In this document: positions 1 through 5,198 of the stretch, piece by piece
Position numbering within the stretch: position 1 is the stretch's first letter
How the letters are laid out: each line of letters begins with the position of its first letter
NCBI GenBank assembly: GCA_003486385.1
Contig: DNFT01000056.1
Coordinates: 1-13,283 of the forward strand
DNA: 13,283 bases
Source: Eubacterium sp.
GTDB lineage: Bacteria; Bacillota; Clostridia; Lachnospirales; Lachnospiraceae
Direction of reading: 5' to 3'
The notes under the pieces: generated by a model
The model's input: the letters and a program-made list of their open reading frames with translations, nothing else
Databases searched by the model: none
Told to the model about the DNA's origin: nothing
Made by a program: the position numbers and the translations under genes

Positions 1-1367
1 ACATCACGGATACGTGACTCAGCGGATGTTGTATTCTCAACAACATTGTCGAGGTTAGCGATTGTGTGCTCAAGTCTGTTCTGAACAGCACCGAGTGATG
101 AACGCTGGTCTGATACCTTCTGGAGAGCATCAGCGATAGCGTCTACTGCGTATGTAGCAGCAACACCTGTATCATCTGATACATTAAGACCCTTGATTCC
201 AAGATAGCTTGAATCCATTGTCTCGATGTTGACATTGATCTTGTTAGTCATATCAGCATCTGAGCCTACGTGAAGGTTGAAGTTAAGCTTCTCTGCTACC
301 TTTGTCTGAGCAAGCTTAATCTTGAATGTACCATCACCATTGGTAAGTGATATTGCTGCATCTTTACTATCAGTAACCTTAGCATTACCTTCTGTATCAC
401 CAATCTGGTTAGCCTTGAGAAGTTCCTTTGACGCAAGCTCATAAGCCTTTGCCTTTGAAATAACAGATGAGTCATTATCATCTATTCCATCTGCCGCACC
501 ACCTGCTGCGTCTGTCATAAGTGTAACTGAAGATGTACCAACTGTAACTGTTGCGCCTTTAAGAGCTTTGATTGCATCCGTATCAGCATATACTGGAGTT
601 TCGGTTTTACCATCTGCCGGTGTTCCAGGATCTTTTGTATACCATCCTGCCGTAACAGCTCCAGAAGTTCCTGCAACAGCATCCTTCTTTTCAACATATG
701 TATACTCTGTTCCATTTATCTTAATTTTCTCACCAGCTTTAGTTCCTGTAATGTTGTTATCAGCAAACAAAGTATCAATATCATCTGCTGTACCGCCGAT
801 TGTATAGCTCTTACCAGCAATTGTTACGCTGTCACCAACCTTAAGCTCGTCCATAACAAATGTTGCTGTACCATCACCATTATCAGTAAGCTTTCCCTTA
901 AGACCTGCATCATGAGCCTCAAGATACATCTTCTTGGTTGCGCCATTGGCGTCACCCTTTAAGAGATATGACTCGTTGAACTTAGTTGTCTCTGCAACTC
1001 TGTCAATCTCAGTTGTGAGCTGGTCAATCTCTGACTGGATAGCATCACGGTCTGTCTGTGAGTTGGTTCCGTTGGAAGCCTGAACAGCAAGCTCGTTCAT
1101 TCTCTGAAGCATTGAGTGAACCTCTGTGAGTGCACCTTCTGCTGTCTGTACTGCGGATACGCCGTCCTCAGCGTTAGTTGAAGCCTGGTCAAGTCCTCTG
1201 ATCTGCTTTCTCATCTTCTCGGAAATTGAAAGACCTGCTGCGTCATCTGCTGCACGGTTGATTCTGTAGCCTGAGGATAACTTCTCTGCTGACTTAGACT
1301 GTGAACCTGTTGTGATGTTTAACATTCTGTTGGCATTCATTGCCTGTAAATTGTGCTGTACTACCAT
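1..1367 (-). CDS. Flagellin, C-terminus cut off by the window edge
   Basis: Structural subunit of the flagellar filament, exported by the flagellar type III apparatus. About 455 codons are visible, read from ATG at 1367 to the window edge; the gene has no stop here, so roughly the last 40-50 residues (end of the C-terminal D1/D0 helices) are missing. Residues 1-165 are the conserved D0/D1 region, starting MVVQHNLQAMNANRML and including SSGYRINRAADDAAGLSIS and the QRMNELAVQ segment at 88-96. Residues about 166-360 are a low-similarity, Gly/Thr/Asp-rich exposed domain. The C-terminal D1 begins again near the SDQRSSLGAVQNRLEHT stretch. The start is supported by GGAGGT at 1376-1381, 8 nt upstream. 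It lies directly downstream of csrA on the same strand, and its leader holds CsrA-type sites, suggesting translational repression. No clear sigma-28 promoter is seen between csrA and this gene, so it may be co-transcribed or use a promoter I cannot identify. The family call is firm; which flagellin paralogue it is cannot be told. Confidence 0.97.
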   Translation of the reverse strand, partial: MVVQHNLQAMNANRMLNITTGSQSKSAEKLSSGYRINRAADDAAGLSISEKMRKQIRGLDQASTNAEDGVSAVQTAEGALTEVHSMLQRMNELAVQASNGTNSQTDRDAIQSEIDQLTTEIDRVAETTKFNESYLLKGDANGATKKMYLEAHDAGLKGKLTDNGDGTATFVMDELKVGDSVTIAGKSYTIGGTADDIDTLFADNNITGTKAGEKIKINGTEYTYVEKKDAVAGTSGAVTAGWYTKDPGTPADGKTETPVYADTDAIKALKGATVTVGTSSVTLMTDAAGGAADGIDDNDSSVISKAKAYELASKELLKANQIGDTEGNAKVTDSKDAAISLTNGDGTFKIKLAQTKVAEKLNFNLHVGSDADMTNKINVNIETMDSSYLGIKGLNVSDDTGVAATYAVDAIADALQKVSDQRSSLGAVQNRLEHTIANLDNVVENTTSAESRIRD

Positions 1368-1375
1368 ATTAAATT

Positions 1376-1415
1376 ACCTCCATGTTGTTATTGTGCAGGA
1401 ATCCGTTCCTACACA
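1376..1415 (-). promoter_or_regulatory. Candidate double CsrA-binding site in the flagellin mRNA leader
   Basis: In the transcript, 1415-1392 fold into a 10-bp stem (one G-U pair) with a CGGA tetraloop: UGUGUAGGAA, CGGA, UUCCUGCACA. The loop context A-CGGA-U matches the known CsrA preference for ANGGA with GGA exposed in a hairpin loop. A second GGA lies in the Shine-Dalgarno sequence (1381-1376), about 23 nt downstream. The same layout, one hairpin site plus one site over the ribosome site, is known for Bacillus subtilis hag. Binding is inferred, not shown. Confidence 0.7.
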
Positions 1416-1430
1416 TTTTTTTAATTTATA

Positions 1431-1459
1431 ATAAAAACAGAGAGCCTAGGATTTCCCTG
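1431..1459 (-). terminator. Weak hairpin with U-tract between csrA and flagellin
   Basis: On the minus strand a 6-bp stem (CAGGGA with UCUCUG, one G-U pair) with a 10-nt loop is followed immediately by UUUUUAUU. It lies 13 nt past the csrA stop and could partly terminate csrA transcripts or attenuate readthrough into flagellin. The stem is short, so this is tentative. Confidence 0.35.
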
Positions 1460-1472
1460 CTTTATTATCGTC

Positions 1473-1748
1473 TTAACTGCGGTCCCTTGCGACCGTGCCA
1501 TCCTGTCTGCTTTTCTTCTCCTGCATAAGGATGTCTGCAATCTCCTTCTGCGCCTTCGGTGAGAGCTTAGGCTCCGCATAATATGGGGACTTCTCTCTCC
1601 TCTGCTGTGCCGTATTCCTTACGATGTTGACGTCCTTCGGTGCATCAATCAGCAGATGGATATTGTTTGCCGAGCCACCGGAGAATACCACCCTGATGTT
1701 CTCCCCGACATCTATGAAATCACCGGGGCGAAGTGTTAGCTTCAGCAT
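1473..1748 (-). CDS. csrA: CsrA-family translational regulator, long form
   Basis: Small RNA-binding protein that binds GGA motifs in mRNA leaders; in Gram-positive flagellates it represses flagellin translation and is titrated by FliW. The N-terminal 48 residues fit the CsrA beta-sandwich: MLKLTLRPGD at the start and the IDAPKDVNIVR strand with Arg44, the key RNA-contact residue of the family. Two features are odd. Arg6, usually part of the RNA-binding surface, is Leu here (Arg7 is kept). The protein is 91 residues against the usual 60-75, with a charged, probably helical tail from about residue 60. A strong ribosome site, AGGAGG at 1754-1759, sets the start. The gene lies upstream of flagellin on the same strand, as in Bacillus and Clostridium. 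No fliW is present in the window: the usual upstream neighbour position is non-coding. The family assignment is good; RNA-binding activity with Leu6 is inferred. Confidence 0.9.
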   Translation of the reverse strand: MLKLTLRPGDFIDVGENIRVVFSGGSANNIHLLIDAPKDVNIVRNTAQQRREKSPYYAEPKLSPKAQKEIADILMQEKKSRQDGTVARDRS

Positions 1749-1777
1749 AAAAACCTCCTTGTTTTTCCGGCTGGATT

Positions 1778-1814
1778 ATGCAACATTTTCTATAAAATGT
1801 TGCATTTTTTATTT
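1778..1814. repeat. 37-bp hairpin repeat, copy 1
   Basis: Palindromic element with 12-bp arms (ATGCAACATTTT and its complement) around a 4-nt loop CTAT, followed by TTTTTATTT. It matches copy 2 at 1931-1967 at all positions except the two outer loop bases, so the loops read as reverse complements. On the minus strand it would fold in the csrA leader, about 19 nt upstream of the ribosome site; on the plus strand it resembles a terminator (hairpin then T-run), but no plus-strand gene precedes it. Function unknown. Confidence 0.85.
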
Positions 1815-1823
1815 ACACACTAT

Positions 1824-1849
1824 ATTTCGGAGCTTTTCTGCAAAACTTA
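1824..1849 (-). promoter_or_regulatory. Sigma-28-like promoter for csrA
   Basis: Reading the minus strand, TAAG (1849-1846), a 14-nt spacer, then TCCGAAAT (1831-1824). The flagellar sigma-28/SigD consensus is TAAA, about 15 nt, GCCGATAT or GCCGATAA, so this matches 3 of 4 and 6 of 8 positions. Transcription would start near 1817 and give csrA a leader of about 70 nt containing repeat copy 1. A 20-bp A/T palindrome at 1861-1880 lies just upstream and could act as an UP-like or bent element. The placement beside csrA and flagellin makes it plausible. Confidence 0.5.
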
Positions 1850-1860
1850 ACCCCTATTTT

Positions 1861-1880
1861 AAAAAAAATTAATTTTTTTT
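1861..1880. repeat. Perfect 20-bp A/T palindrome
   Basis: Eight A, TTAA, eight T: a perfect palindrome midway between the two hairpin repeats and just upstream of the sigma-28-like promoter. A-tracts of this kind bend DNA and can stimulate promoters. Apart from this, the two repeats, the promoter, the terminator and the gene remnant, I see nothing else in the 1749-2143 gap. Confidence 0.6.
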
Positions 1881-1930
1881 CCCGCCTGTGCCATTCCGCA
1901 AATATATATATTATAGGGCGGTTTTCCAAA

Positions 1931-1967
1931 ATGCAACATTTTATAGAAAATGTTGCATTTTTTATTT
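1931..1967. repeat. 37-bp hairpin repeat, copy 2 (loop inverted)
   Basis: Same arms and same downstream T-rich flank as copy 1 at 1778-1814, but the loop is ATAG instead of CTAT, its reverse complement. Here the stem can extend to 15 bp because AAAA precedes and TTTT follows the core. The outside flank on the left differs between copies, so the repeat unit appears to be about 37 bp in direct orientation with only the loop flipped. The spacing between copies is 116 bp. It might act as a weak bidirectional terminator; function unproven. Confidence 0.85.
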
Positions 1968-2018
1968 TGGACTTTAGCATATACCAGCCCACTCCAAGCC
2001 TGTACACTCACGCGCACG

Positions 2019-2054
2019 CAAAAAGGCACTGCGTCAATCTCTGCCGCAGTGCCT
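2019..2054 (-). terminator. Rho-independent terminator after the nucleotidyltransferase unit
   Basis: On the minus strand a perfect 10-bp G+C-rich stem, AGGCACTGCG with CGCAGTGCCT, and an 11-nt loop are followed by UUUUU. It ends transcription coming from the 2144-2485 gene and separates it from csrA. Confidence 0.88.
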
Positions 2055-2071
2055 AGCACACTATTTCATCA

Positions 2072-2144
2072 TTATACTAATTGAGCTTCACAATATTTTT
2101 CAACCATGTCAATAAATTTTTCCTTGTCTCTTTTTCCTCTCCAT
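2072..2144 (-). pseudogene. Possible remnant of a HEPN partner gene
   Basis: An ATG at 2144-2142 overlaps the stop of the nucleotidyltransferase gene (TAATG), the usual coupling for MNT-HEPN pairs, but it opens only 11 codons (MERKKRQGKIY). In another frame, 2125-2072 read KEKFIDMVEKYCEAQLV and stop. That string resembles the C-terminal helix of HEPN-domain proteins by my recollection of the family. The simplest reading is that most of the HEPN gene was deleted and its start and end remain, out of frame. The evidence is short; this could be chance. Confidence 0.35.
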
Positions 2145-2485
2145 TAGGCTGCTCCATATAAAACCACTCCTTCTCTGTTTATATTTGCATAAAACGGATA
2201 ATTATCTAGCCACTTCTTAAAATGTTCTTCATTTTTCGCTATTGGTTTAATATCAAGGTCATGGTCAAGATTAAAGTCAAATGTCATATATGATAATTTT
2301 ATGTTATATTCCTTCAAATCAAGGTCTGTTATATCAAGAAGTATCATAATGTCGATATCCGAATCCGGGTGGAAATCACCTCTGGCATAGGAGCCATATA
2401 AAATTACTTTTCTCAAATGAGAACCATATATTTTCCTTATTTCTTCCACATATTTTTCCATCAGTTTTTTCAATGCGTATGACAT
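2144..2485 (-). CDS. MNT-type nucleotidyltransferase domain protein (antitoxin-like)
   Basis: Protein of 113 residues with the minimal nucleotidyltransferase fold. The signature is GSYARGDFHPDSDIDIMI: GSYARG at 31-36, metal-binding Asp43 and Asp45, and a likely third acidic residue, Asp78, in HDLDIKP. Proteins of this size and type usually pair with a HEPN toxin; characterised examples (MntA) inactivate the HEPN RNase by adding AMP to a tyrosine. Here no intact HEPN gene follows, only short fragments, so it may be an orphan. I chose ATG 2485 because GGGGG lies about 7 nt upstream and the conserved fold begins right after; an in-frame ATG at 2554 would add 23 residues with no good ribosome site. 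A G+C-rich terminator follows. The family is clear, the substrate unknown. Confidence 0.85.
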   Translation of the reverse strand: MSYALKKLMEKYVEEIRKIYGSHLRKVILYGSYARGDFHPDSDIDIMILLDITDLDLKEYNIKLSYMTFDFNLDHDLDIKPIAKNEEHFKKWLDNYPFYANINREGVVLYGAA

Positions 2486-2612
2486 AACTTTTCCCCCTTC
2501 CAACCATATTTTCAACAAAAATATTTTTCTATAATCATCACATTCATTCCGCATATATTATCTGCTCATAAGTATCACCATAGCGCAATGCACTACATTT
2601 ATCTTTTATATT

Positions 2613-2621
2613 ATTTTACCA
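2613..2621 (-). promoter_or_regulatory. Extended -10 promoter for the nucleotidyltransferase gene
   Basis: On the minus strand TGG-TAAAAT (2621-2613) fits the extended -10 pattern TGnTAnAAT common in Firmicutes. No good -35 is seen. It would give a leader of about 120 nt. The remainder of 2486-2687 holds only this promoter and the terminator of the DUF3021 gene. Confidence 0.4.
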
Positions 2622-2629
2622 CACCTCCC

Positions 2630-2660
2630 AAAAACTTGCCATTATATTTTACTCAATGGC
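2630..2660 (-). terminator. Probable terminator of the LytTR-DUF3021 unit
   Basis: On the minus strand GCCATT pairs with AATGGC around an 11-nt loop, then AAG and UUUUU. It lies 27 nt after the DUF3021 stop. The stem is only 6 bp, but position and U-run fit. Confidence 0.5.
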
Positions 2661-2687
2661 TCAAATTATAAAATGCATTCACTAAAT

Positions 2688-3143
2688 TCATGCGTCCTTC
2701 CCAAGCTTCTCCTTTATCTTAGAAATTCTTATCTTCCACGACACATACCGCGCCACCCAGATGACAACAAAAATCAGGAAGAAAATTCCAAAATAGCTCA
2801 GCACGCCTCTCACAGAGTGCTCCATCCACTCACATATATAGGCTACTGTCATCATTATAGCTGTAATTATCACGAAATATATACCCGTCTGCTTTAAAAG
2901 GCTCCACTCATCCTTCTCCCATATCAATGACGCAGCGGAAAAGCCGGCTCCAAGAACAGCACTTAGTATCGTCTGGACAATCACTGCCACTAGTTCATTC
3001 TGATAACGCTCCACAAGACTTGGCACACACGGATAATACACGCCATCGCCTATTGCCGCAGATATGATTATTGTTATAAGATAGCTTATCGCTATTCCGA
3101 CAGTCAATCCCACAAAAATTCTTACAAATATTCCTTTTTTCAT
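2688..3143 (-). CDS. DUF3021 family four-helix membrane protein
   Basis: Protein of 151 residues with four predicted membrane segments at about 8-30, 49-74, 85-104 and 112-134, and a basic cytoplasmic tail (KIRISKIKEKLGK). The layout, the size and the LytTR gene just upstream fit the DUF3021 family, which often travels with LytTR regulators. By analogy with the LytTR regulatory systems of streptococci (HdrRM, BrsRM), the membrane protein may hold the LytTR regulator inactive; that role is inferred. I start at ATG 3143, 10 nt after the upstream stop, with a GAGGTGG ribosome site that overlaps this stop, which suggests translational coupling. An in-frame start at 3188 would lie inside the LytTR gene and adds a soluble stretch. 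Family confidence is good, function unknown. Confidence 0.8.
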   Translation of the reverse strand: MKKGIFVRIFVGLTVGIAISYLITIIISAAIGDGVYYPCVPSLVERYQNELVAVIVQTILSAVLGAGFSAASLIWEKDEWSLLKQTGIYFVIITAIMMTVAYICEWMEHSVRGVLSYFGIFFLIFVVIWVARYVSWKIRISKIKEKLGKDA

Positions 3144-3153
3144 TATAGCCACC

Positions 3154-3600
3154 TCACAGTCCCAATATCTTCTTAATTTTTGAAACATACCTTCTTGAAA
3201 CGTAGCTCACCTGCCTGTTCGACATTTCCATGCAGATAGTTCCAGCAAAACTAAGGTCAATGCTTCTCACTTTTTTCAGGTTCACAATCTCCGAATTGGA
3301 TATTCTGACAAACCTTCCCGCATCCAACCGCTCCTCCAGCTCATATAGCCGCAGTCTTAACTGGTACAGCCCGTTTTCCGTCACTGCGAATATCTTTCCG
3401 CCCTCCGCATACAGCCGTATGAGGGAGTCCTGCTCCAATATCTCAACCTTGTCATCCTTTGTGCCCGAAATCACTGTTGTCATGCCATTCAGCTTCTCTA
3501 TGAAATCGACAATTTTGCTCACTTCCTCATTCATTTTCGGTGTGACAATAAGTGCCTCCGGCTCCGACACATTCGTATCAATCTTGATATTAAGCTTCAT
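3154..3600 (-). CDS. LytTR-domain DNA-binding regulator without receiver domain
   Basis: Protein of 148 residues. Residues about 45-146 form a LytTR DNA-binding domain: LIRLYAEGGKIFAVTENG, then the RFVRISNSEIVNLKKV segment at 96-111 and the VSRRYVSKIKKILG helix at 134-147, all typical of the family. The first 40 residues are a short non-receiver stretch, so this is a stand-alone LytTR protein, not a two-component response regulator. It is co-transcribed with the DUF3021 membrane gene 10 nt downstream, and a good ribosome site (AAAGGAGG) precedes ATG 3600. A TATAAT box with a LytTR-like half site in place of a -35 lies 40-75 bp upstream, consistent with autoactivation. Targets outside its own operon are unknown. 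Confidence 0.9.
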   Translation of the reverse strand: MKLNIKIDTNVSEPEALIVTPKMNEEVSKIVDFIEKLNGMTTVISGTKDDKVEILEQDSLIRLYAEGGKIFAVTENGLYQLRLRLYELEERLDAGRFVRISNSEIVNLKKVRSIDLSFAGTICMEMSNRQVSYVSRRYVSKIKKILGL

Positions 3601-3641
3601 ATCCTGCCTCCTTTCTTGTCTTGTAGTATAACTGTATCTAA

Positions 3642-3675
3642 ATTATAATCCACCGTTTTGACATGGGTGGTCATT
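3642..3675 (-). promoter_or_regulatory. Promoter with operator-like repeats for the LytTR-DUF3021 operon
   Basis: TATAAT on the minus strand (3647-3642) has no recognisable -35 hexamer (CCACCC at 17 bp). In its place are ACCGTTTTG on the plus strand (3652-3660), which matches 8 of 9 positions of the published LytTR half-site pattern, an inverted CCACC/GGTGG pair, and TGAC-N7-GTCA. This arrangement is what an activator-dependent promoter would show. The binding protein is inferred to be the LytTR product. Confidence 0.45.
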
Positions 3676-3701
3676 TTTTTGCAATACATGGATAATTACC
3701 G

Positions 3702-3753
3702 AAATAAAAATATCAGAGCCACAATATGTCATTACACATATCACAGCTCCGAT
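3702..3753 (-). terminator. Terminator of the rnf operon
   Basis: On the minus strand a long stem-loop (AUCGGAGC with GCUCUGAU outside, AUAUGU with ACAUAU inside) is followed by AUUUUUAUUU. It lies about 57 nt after the rnfB stop and just upstream of the LytTR promoter. Confidence 0.8.
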
Positions 3754-3809
3754 ACCACGCAACATTATACACTTATACTTGTATGCTTATAATTTTATCC
3801 AATGTTAAA

Positions 3810-4610
3810 TCAATTCTGAATAAGCTTAATTACCTTCCTAGGACACTTCAGCGCACACTTGCCGCAGCCCTTACATTTCTCATAGTCAATCACAGGGATA
3901 TTTCCGTTCATGGTAATTGCACCGAAAGGACATTCCTTCGTGCAGAGGGTACAGCCGATGCAGCCTGCCTGGCAGGCATCCATTACCGGCTTGCCCTTTT
4001 CAGGTGAATTACATGCGACAGTCACAGTTCTCTTTCTCACCGGACGTAGTGCCATGAGCTGCTTAGGGCAGGTGACAACACAGCTTCCGCAGCCGACACA
4101 TTTTTCTTCATCCACAACAGGAAGTCCGTTCACTATTGTGATAGCGTTATACGGACATGCCTTTTTACAGCTTCCATAGCCAAGACAGCCATAAGAGCAT
4201 GCCTTCGCTCCGCCGCCCTGCATCTGTGCCGCAATCTTACAGTCCTCTATTCCTGTGTATACATAGTTAGTCTTAGCCTTGTCGCAGTCGCCGGAGCACT
4301 TCACATAGGCAACCTTCTTCTCAGAAGCCTCAGCCTCAACACCCATAACAGATGAGATGACAGCTAAGTTCTCCTCGCTGCATCCGGCACATGCATTGAC
4401 AGGCGCCTTGCCCTCAACAATCGCCTTGGCGCAGGCATCACAGCCTGCATATCCGCAGCCGCCGCAGTTATTTCCCGGAAGCTGTTCACGGACAAGAGTC
4501 TCCCTCTCGTCAACCTTGACCTCGAACTTCGCACCCGATACGCCGAGGAAGATTCCGATAATGATTCCCAATATACCTACGACAGCCGCCGCAATCAATA
4601 CTCCGTTCAT
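3810..4610 (-). CDS. rnfB: Rnf complex subunit B, iron-sulfur protein
   Basis: Electron-input subunit of the membrane ferredoxin:NAD+ oxidoreductase; it takes electrons from reduced ferredoxin. One N-terminal membrane helix (about 4-25) anchors it. Next is the CGGCGYAGCDAC motif (Cys49, 52, 57, 60) for the first 4Fe-4S cluster, with further cysteines at 74 and 77. Ferredoxin-type CxxCxxCxxxC sets follow at 171-181, 217-227 and 246-256, plus a variant set at 142-152 with the wider spacing CLGYGSCKKAC. Extra cysteines at 105, 109, 124, 138, 200 and 213 leave room for more clusters. The 266-residue length and cluster richness fit clostridial RnfB. It is the last gene of rnfCDGEAB, 12 nt after rnfA, and is followed by a strong terminator. 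Confidence 0.97.
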   Translation of the reverse strand: MNGVLIAAAVVGILGIIIGIFLGVSGAKFEVKVDERETLVREQLPGNNCGGCGYAGCDACAKAIVEGKAPVNACAGCSEENLAVISSVMGVEAEASEKKVAYVKCSGDCDKAKTNYVYTGIEDCKIAAQMQGGGAKACSYGCLGYGSCKKACPYNAITIVNGLPVVDEEKCVGCGSCVVTCPKQLMALRPVRKRTVTVACNSPEKGKPVMDACQAGCIGCTLCTKECPFGAITMNGNIPVIDYEKCKGCGKCALKCPRKVIKLIQN

Positions 4611-4622
4611 TGCCGCACCTCC

Positions 4623-5198
4623 CTAGATAATTCCGGAAAAGCCCATGAAGGCGATAGCCATAAGTCCTGCTGTCACGAGGACTATAGGTGTACCCTTGAA
4701 GCTCTCCGGAATGTCGTTGTACTCAATGCGCTCCCTCACACCGGCGAGAATAACGATTGAGATTGTAAAACCTACAGCGGTTGCAAAGCCATTCACAACT
4801 GACGGAAGAATACCGTAATCCTTCTGTACATTTGTAAGTGCAACACCGAGCACCGCACAGTTGGTTGTGATGAGCGGGAGATATACTCCGAGAGACTTAT
4901 ACAATGATGGGCTGCTCTTTTTGAGGAACATCTCGACGAACTGTACAAGTGCCGCAATCACAAGAATGAAAACGATGGTCTTCAGATATTCAATATGTAA
5001 GCCCACAAGCAGGTAATTATATATTATGCTTGTAAGAAGCGAGGATATCGTGATAACGAAGATTACCGCCCCTCCCATGCCTGCTGCTGTATCTGTTCTT
5101 TTGGAAACTCCAAGGAAAGGACAGATACCAAGAAACTGGCTGAGCACAACATTATTTACAAGTGCAGAGCCTATCGCAATAAGAATTAACTCCTTCAT
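4623..5198 (-). CDS. rnfA: Rnf complex subunit A, membrane protein
   Basis: Integral membrane subunit of 191 residues with six predicted helices, homologous to NqrE and paired with RnfE in the membrane core. Cys26 (in FLGICPFLG) and Cys114 (in TTNCAVLG) match the conserved pair that, with the equivalent pair in RnfE/NqrD, holds an intramembrane 2Fe-2S cluster in solved Rnf/Nqr structures. The length equals the family norm. The start codon overlaps the stop of rnfE by one base, suggesting coupled translation. Very secure call. Confidence 0.98.
   Translation of the reverse strand: MKELILIAIGSALVNNVVLSQFLGICPFLGVSKRTDTAAGMGGAVIFVITISSLLTSIIYNYLLVGLHIEYLKTIVFILVIAALVQFVEMFLKKSSPSLYKSLGVYLPLITTNCAVLGVALTNVQKDYGILPSVVNGFATAVGFTISIVILAGVRERIEYNDIPESFKGTPIVLVTAGLMAIAFMGFSGII

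Noticed and set aside
296..807. Antisense and shifted open frames inside the flagellin gene
   Set aside because: They are shadows of the flagellin reading frame, which runs unbroken from 1367 to the window edge.
1910..1936. TATAAT with TTGCAT as a sigma-A promoter for csrA
   Set aside because: The spacer is only 15 bp and the -35 lies within the hairpin repeat; the sigma-28-like site nearer csrA is a better candidate, though both could act.
2545..2605. Short open frame upstream of the nucleotidyltransferase reading ALRYGDTYEQIIYAE on the minus strand
   Set aside because: It looks protein-like but is only about 15 residues, lacks a start codon with ribosome site and matches no family I recognise.
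3726..4007. Plus-strand open frame overlapping the end of rnfB
   Set aside because: It crosses the rnf terminator and the antisense of rnfB, has no ribosome site and no family features.
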